A stretch of DNA of 64,000 nucleotides, from contig JACPRZ010000038.1 of assembly GCA_016193485.1 (NCBI GenBank), positions 1 through 64,000 of the forward strand, written 5' to 3'. The translations under genes were made by a program, and so were the position numbers. The stretch is from Bacteroidota bacterium (GTDB lineage: Bacteria; Bacteroidota; Bacteroidia; JACPRZ01). The notes beneath the pieces were generated by a model. That model was not told the DNA's origin, searched no databases, and saw nothing but the letters and a program-made list of their open reading frames with translations. This document shows positions 61,614 to 64,000 of the stretch, in pieces; position 1 is the first letter of the stretch; each line of letters begins with the position of its first letter.

Positions 61614-63881
61614 ATGCTGTTTGACATTACTTTGATTAAAACGGTTTATGAAAATTTTCAGGAGCGCATTGAAACAACGCGGAAAATTCTTAACCGCCCA
61701 CTTGCCCTTACCGAAAAAATCCTCTATGTCCACCTGCATAAGGATTGCAAACCTGAAAATTTTGAACGCGGAAAATCCTATGTTGATTTCGCACCCGACC
61801 GCGTTGCCATGCAGGATGCTACCGCACAGATGGCGCTTCTGCAGTTCATGCTTGCCGCCAGGAAAAATGTTGCGGTTCCCTCAACAGTACATTGCGACCA
61901 CCTGATAACCGCAAAATCGGGCGCTGAAAAAGACCTGGCAGCTGCCATTGAAAAAAACAAAGAGGTCTATGATTTCCTTTCATCGGTATCCAATAAATAC
62001 GGAATCGGCTTCTGGAAACCCGGGGCGGGCATCATTCACCAGGTATTGCTGGAGAATTACGCATTTCCGGGGGGAATGATGATCGGCACCGATTCGCATA
62101 CGGTAAATGCCGGGGGGCTGGGAATGATTGCCATCGGTGTGGGGGGGGCGGATGCATGCGATGTAATGTCGGGCTTTGCATGGGAGTTGAAAATGCCGAA
62201 GATCATCGGTGTGAAACTTACCGGGAAACTGAGCGGATGGACATCTTCAAAAGATGTGATCCTGAAAGTTGCGGGAATCCTCACCGTGAAAGGCGGAACA
62301 GATGCGATAGTCGAATATTTTGGCGAAGGGGCGGATTTGCTCTCATGCACGGGCAAAGGCACCATATGCAACATGGGCGCGGAAATCGGGGCGACCACTT
62401 CCATTTTCTGCTATGATGAAAAAATGTCTTCCTATTTAAAGGGCACGGGAAGAAAAGAGGTGGCTGAACTTGCCGATAAAATCAAAGAACATTTACGCGG
62501 AGATAAAGAAGTGTATGAAAACCCTGAAAAATATTTCGACCGGGTGATTGAAATAAACCTTTCTGAACTTGAGCCGCACATCAACGGGCCGTTCACTCCC
62601 GATCTGGCCTGGCCGGTTTCAAAATTTGCCGATGCCGTAAAGAAAAATAAGTGGCCGCAGGAATTAGAAGTGGGATTAATTGGCTCGTGTACCAATTCAT
62701 CTTATGAAGATATTACCCGCGCTGCCTCCCTGGCAAAATTTGCTGTTGACAGCGGGTTGAAAGCAAAATCTGAATTTAATGTTACTCCCGGTTCGGAGCA
62801 GGTGCGTTATACGGTGGAGCGCGATGGATATTTGCAATGGTTTGAAAAAATGGGCGGGGTTGTGCTCGCAAATGCCTGTGGCCCCTGCATAGGGCAGTGG
62901 GCGCGCCACCGCAGTAAAAACGAACTTAAAAATTCCATCATCACTTCTTATAACCGCAATTTCGCCAAACGAAACGATGGCGACCCAAACACGCATGCGT
63001 TTGTTGCTTCACCTGAAATTGTGACGGCAATGGCGCTTGCCGGGGACTTGACTTTTAATCCCATGAAGGACTCACTCACCAATTCCAAAGGAGAAAAAGT
63101 AAAATTGCCTGAACCGGACGGGCTGGAACTTCCTCCCAGGGGATTTGATGTGAAGGAGCCCGGCTATCATGAGCCGGCAAAAGACGGTAGTGGAATTGAA
63201 GTAAAAGTGAAACCGGATTCCGAGCGGCTGCAATTACTTGAGCCCTTTACACCCTGGGATGGAAAGGATTTGAAGGGATTGAAACTGCTGCTCAAAGTAA
63301 AAGGAAAATGCACTACCGACCATATTTCCATGGCAGGACCCTGGCTCAGGTACCGCGGCCACCTGGATAACATTTCCAACAATATGTTCATCGGTGCTGT
63401 GAATTGCTTCAATAACAAAACCGACTGCGTAAAAAACCACCTTACCGGTGAATATGATTCGGTGCCAAAAGTTCAGCGCGCATATAAAGCAGCCGGCATT
63501 GGAACTATTGTTGTGGGGGATGAAAATTACGGTGAAGGTTCTTCGCGCGAACATGCTGCTATGGAACCGCGCCACCTTGGTGTACGCGTTATTCTGGTAA
63601 AATCATTTGCGCGTATTCACGAAACGAACCTGAAAAAGCAGGGTATGCTGGCATTAACCTTTGCCAATCCTGGCGATTATGAAAAGATCAGGGAAGATGA
63701 CACGATTGACGTAACCGGATTAACAAGGTTTTTTCCTGGTATTGCTCTGACTATCGCACTGCGTCATTCTGACGGCAAAACCGAAGAAATAAAGGCAAAC
63801 CATTCCTATAACAGCAACCAGATTGAGTGGTTTAAGGCGGGGAGTGCGTTGAATCTTGTGAAAATACAAAAGAGCAGGTAG
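61614..63881 (+). CDS. Aconitate hydratase, mitochondrial type
   Basis: 755 residues. Interconverts citrate and isocitrate in the TCA cycle, with a [4Fe-4S] cluster. Cluster cysteines: [11 protein letters not shown] and [11 protein letters not shown] (CxxC). Substrate-binding blocks: [47 protein letters not shown], and [20 protein letters not shown] in the swivel domain. Length and DSHT/GSSREH context match the mitochondrial-type aconitase also found in Bacteroidota. A G8 tract (62141-62148) encodes the GVGGADA loop. Transcribed from the divergent promoter at 61587. Confidence 0.97.
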   Translation: MLFDITLIKTVYENFQERIETTRKILNRPLALTEKILYVHLHKDCKPENFERGKSYVDFAPDRVAMQDATAQMALLQFMLAARKNVAVPSTVHCDHLITAKSGAEKDLAAAIEKNKEVYDFLSSVSNKYGIGFWKPGAGIIHQVLLENYAFPGGMMIGTDSHTVNAGGLGMIAIGVGGADACDVMSGFAWELKMPKIIGVKLTGKLSGWTSSKDVILKVAGILTVKGGTDAIVEYFGEGADLLSCTGKGTICNMGAEIGATTSIFCYDEKMSSYLKGTGRKEVAELADKIKEHLRGDKEVYENPEKYFDRVIEINLSELEPHINGPFTPDLAWPVSKFADAVKKNKWPQELEVGLIGSCTNSSYEDITRAASLAKFAVDSGLKAKSEFNVTPGSEQVRYTVERDGYLQWFEKMGGVVLANACGPCIGQWARHRSKNELKNSIITSYNRNFAKRNDGDPNTHAFVASPEIVTAMALAGDLTFNPMKDSLTNSKGEKVKLPEPDGLELPPRGFDVKEPGYHEPAKDGSGIEVKVKPDSERLQLLEPFTPWDGKDLKGLKLLLKVKGKCTTDHISMAGPWLRYRGHLDNISNNMFIGAVNCFNNKTDCVKNHLTGEYDSVPKVQRAYKAAGIGTIVVGDENYGEGSSREHAAMEPRHLGVRVILVKSFARIHETNLKKQGMLALTFANPGDYEKIREDDTIDVTGLTRFFPGIALTIALRHSDGKTEEIKANHSYNSNQIEWFKAGSALNLVKIQKSR

Positions 63882-63965
63882 CGGAGGGAATAAGGGGAGA
63901 TAAAGATTGTAAATGAATAGCAGGATTAACAATAAAACTGTAAACTTTTTTCAGGACGAGACACA

Positions 63966-64000
63966 ATGAATCAAGCAGAAGAATTAATCCCGACAGAGCG
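63966..64000 (+). CDS. Start of a gene cut by the window end
   Basis: ATG at 63966 followed by eleven open codons to the window edge, giving MNQAEELIPTER. It lies 84 bases after the aconitase stop on the same strand. Too short to identify. MoxR-type ATPases can begin in a similar way, but that is a guess. Confidence 0.4.
   Translation, partial: MNQAEELIPTE

Noticed and set aside
61542-61739. 66-residue N-terminal extension of the MacB-type permease.
   Set aside because: It would cross both divergent -7 boxes and the aconitase start, and it lacks similarity to the family; the ATG at 61541 gives the standard N-terminus.

Overview
The window looks like a chromosomal segment of an uncultured member of the Bacteroidota. 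Support: a secreted protein with a type IX secretion (T9SS) C-terminal sorting domain; several TAnnTTTG -7 promoter boxes and almost no Shine-Dalgarno sites; a eukaryote-like class Ia NrdB; a CarB without the allosteric domain; a Tgt without the zinc cysteines; and many SusC-like or other outer-membrane barrels. No rRNA, tRNA, CRISPR array, prophage or classical IS transposase was recognised.

Layout. 1-4 kb: 3' end of groL, a UMF1-type MFS transporter and a membrane-anchored patatin-like lipase. 4-8 kb: a histidine-catabolic operon (hutI ... ftcD) with a nucleotidyltransferase/small-protein pair embedded in it. 8-17.5 kb: a barrel protein, aroC, and a 2277-residue T9SS-exported beta-helix protein. 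17.5-25.5 kb: a zinc-ribbon remnant, a DUF4143 ATPase, pdxH, algH/yqgE, pabB, a DUF559 nuclease boxed by inverted repeats, and carB. 25.7-33.5 kb: three exported proteins in a row (TPR/PD40/Ala-rich coil; WD40-caspase; tandem-lectin-caspase). 33.5-41 kb: small envelope proteins, dnaX, a desaturase and a CFA-synthase-like enzyme, an M28 peptidase and a Tat-exported PLP enzyme. 41-48 kb: UbiD, a degenerate NrdB, a lipoprotein and an LptF/G permease. 48-55.9 kb: a large TPR protein, a barrel, exbD/exbB and tgt. 56-64 kb: a TonB receptor, a Cys/His-rich membrane protein, Fic, an ABC permease, aconitase and the start of one more gene.

The most striking property is the number of palindromic, sub-repeat-built elements. 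At least a dozen sequence families occupy intergenic gaps. Some are nested inside each other, and some have entered coding sequence (signal peptides at 10.8 and 34.2 kb, the DnaX linker, UbiD). One family flanks a DUF559 endonuclease gene as inverted copies, an arrangement like that of REP elements and their RAYT transposases. Other strong leads are an A10 slippage site in dnaX with an immediate out-of-frame stop (predicted tau/gamma production), an NrdB that has lost three metal ligands and its C-terminal tail, a pair of exported caspase-like proteases, -7 promoter boxes only 4-8 nt from start codons, and 17 poly-G/C tracts of 8-9 nt, all inside genes.
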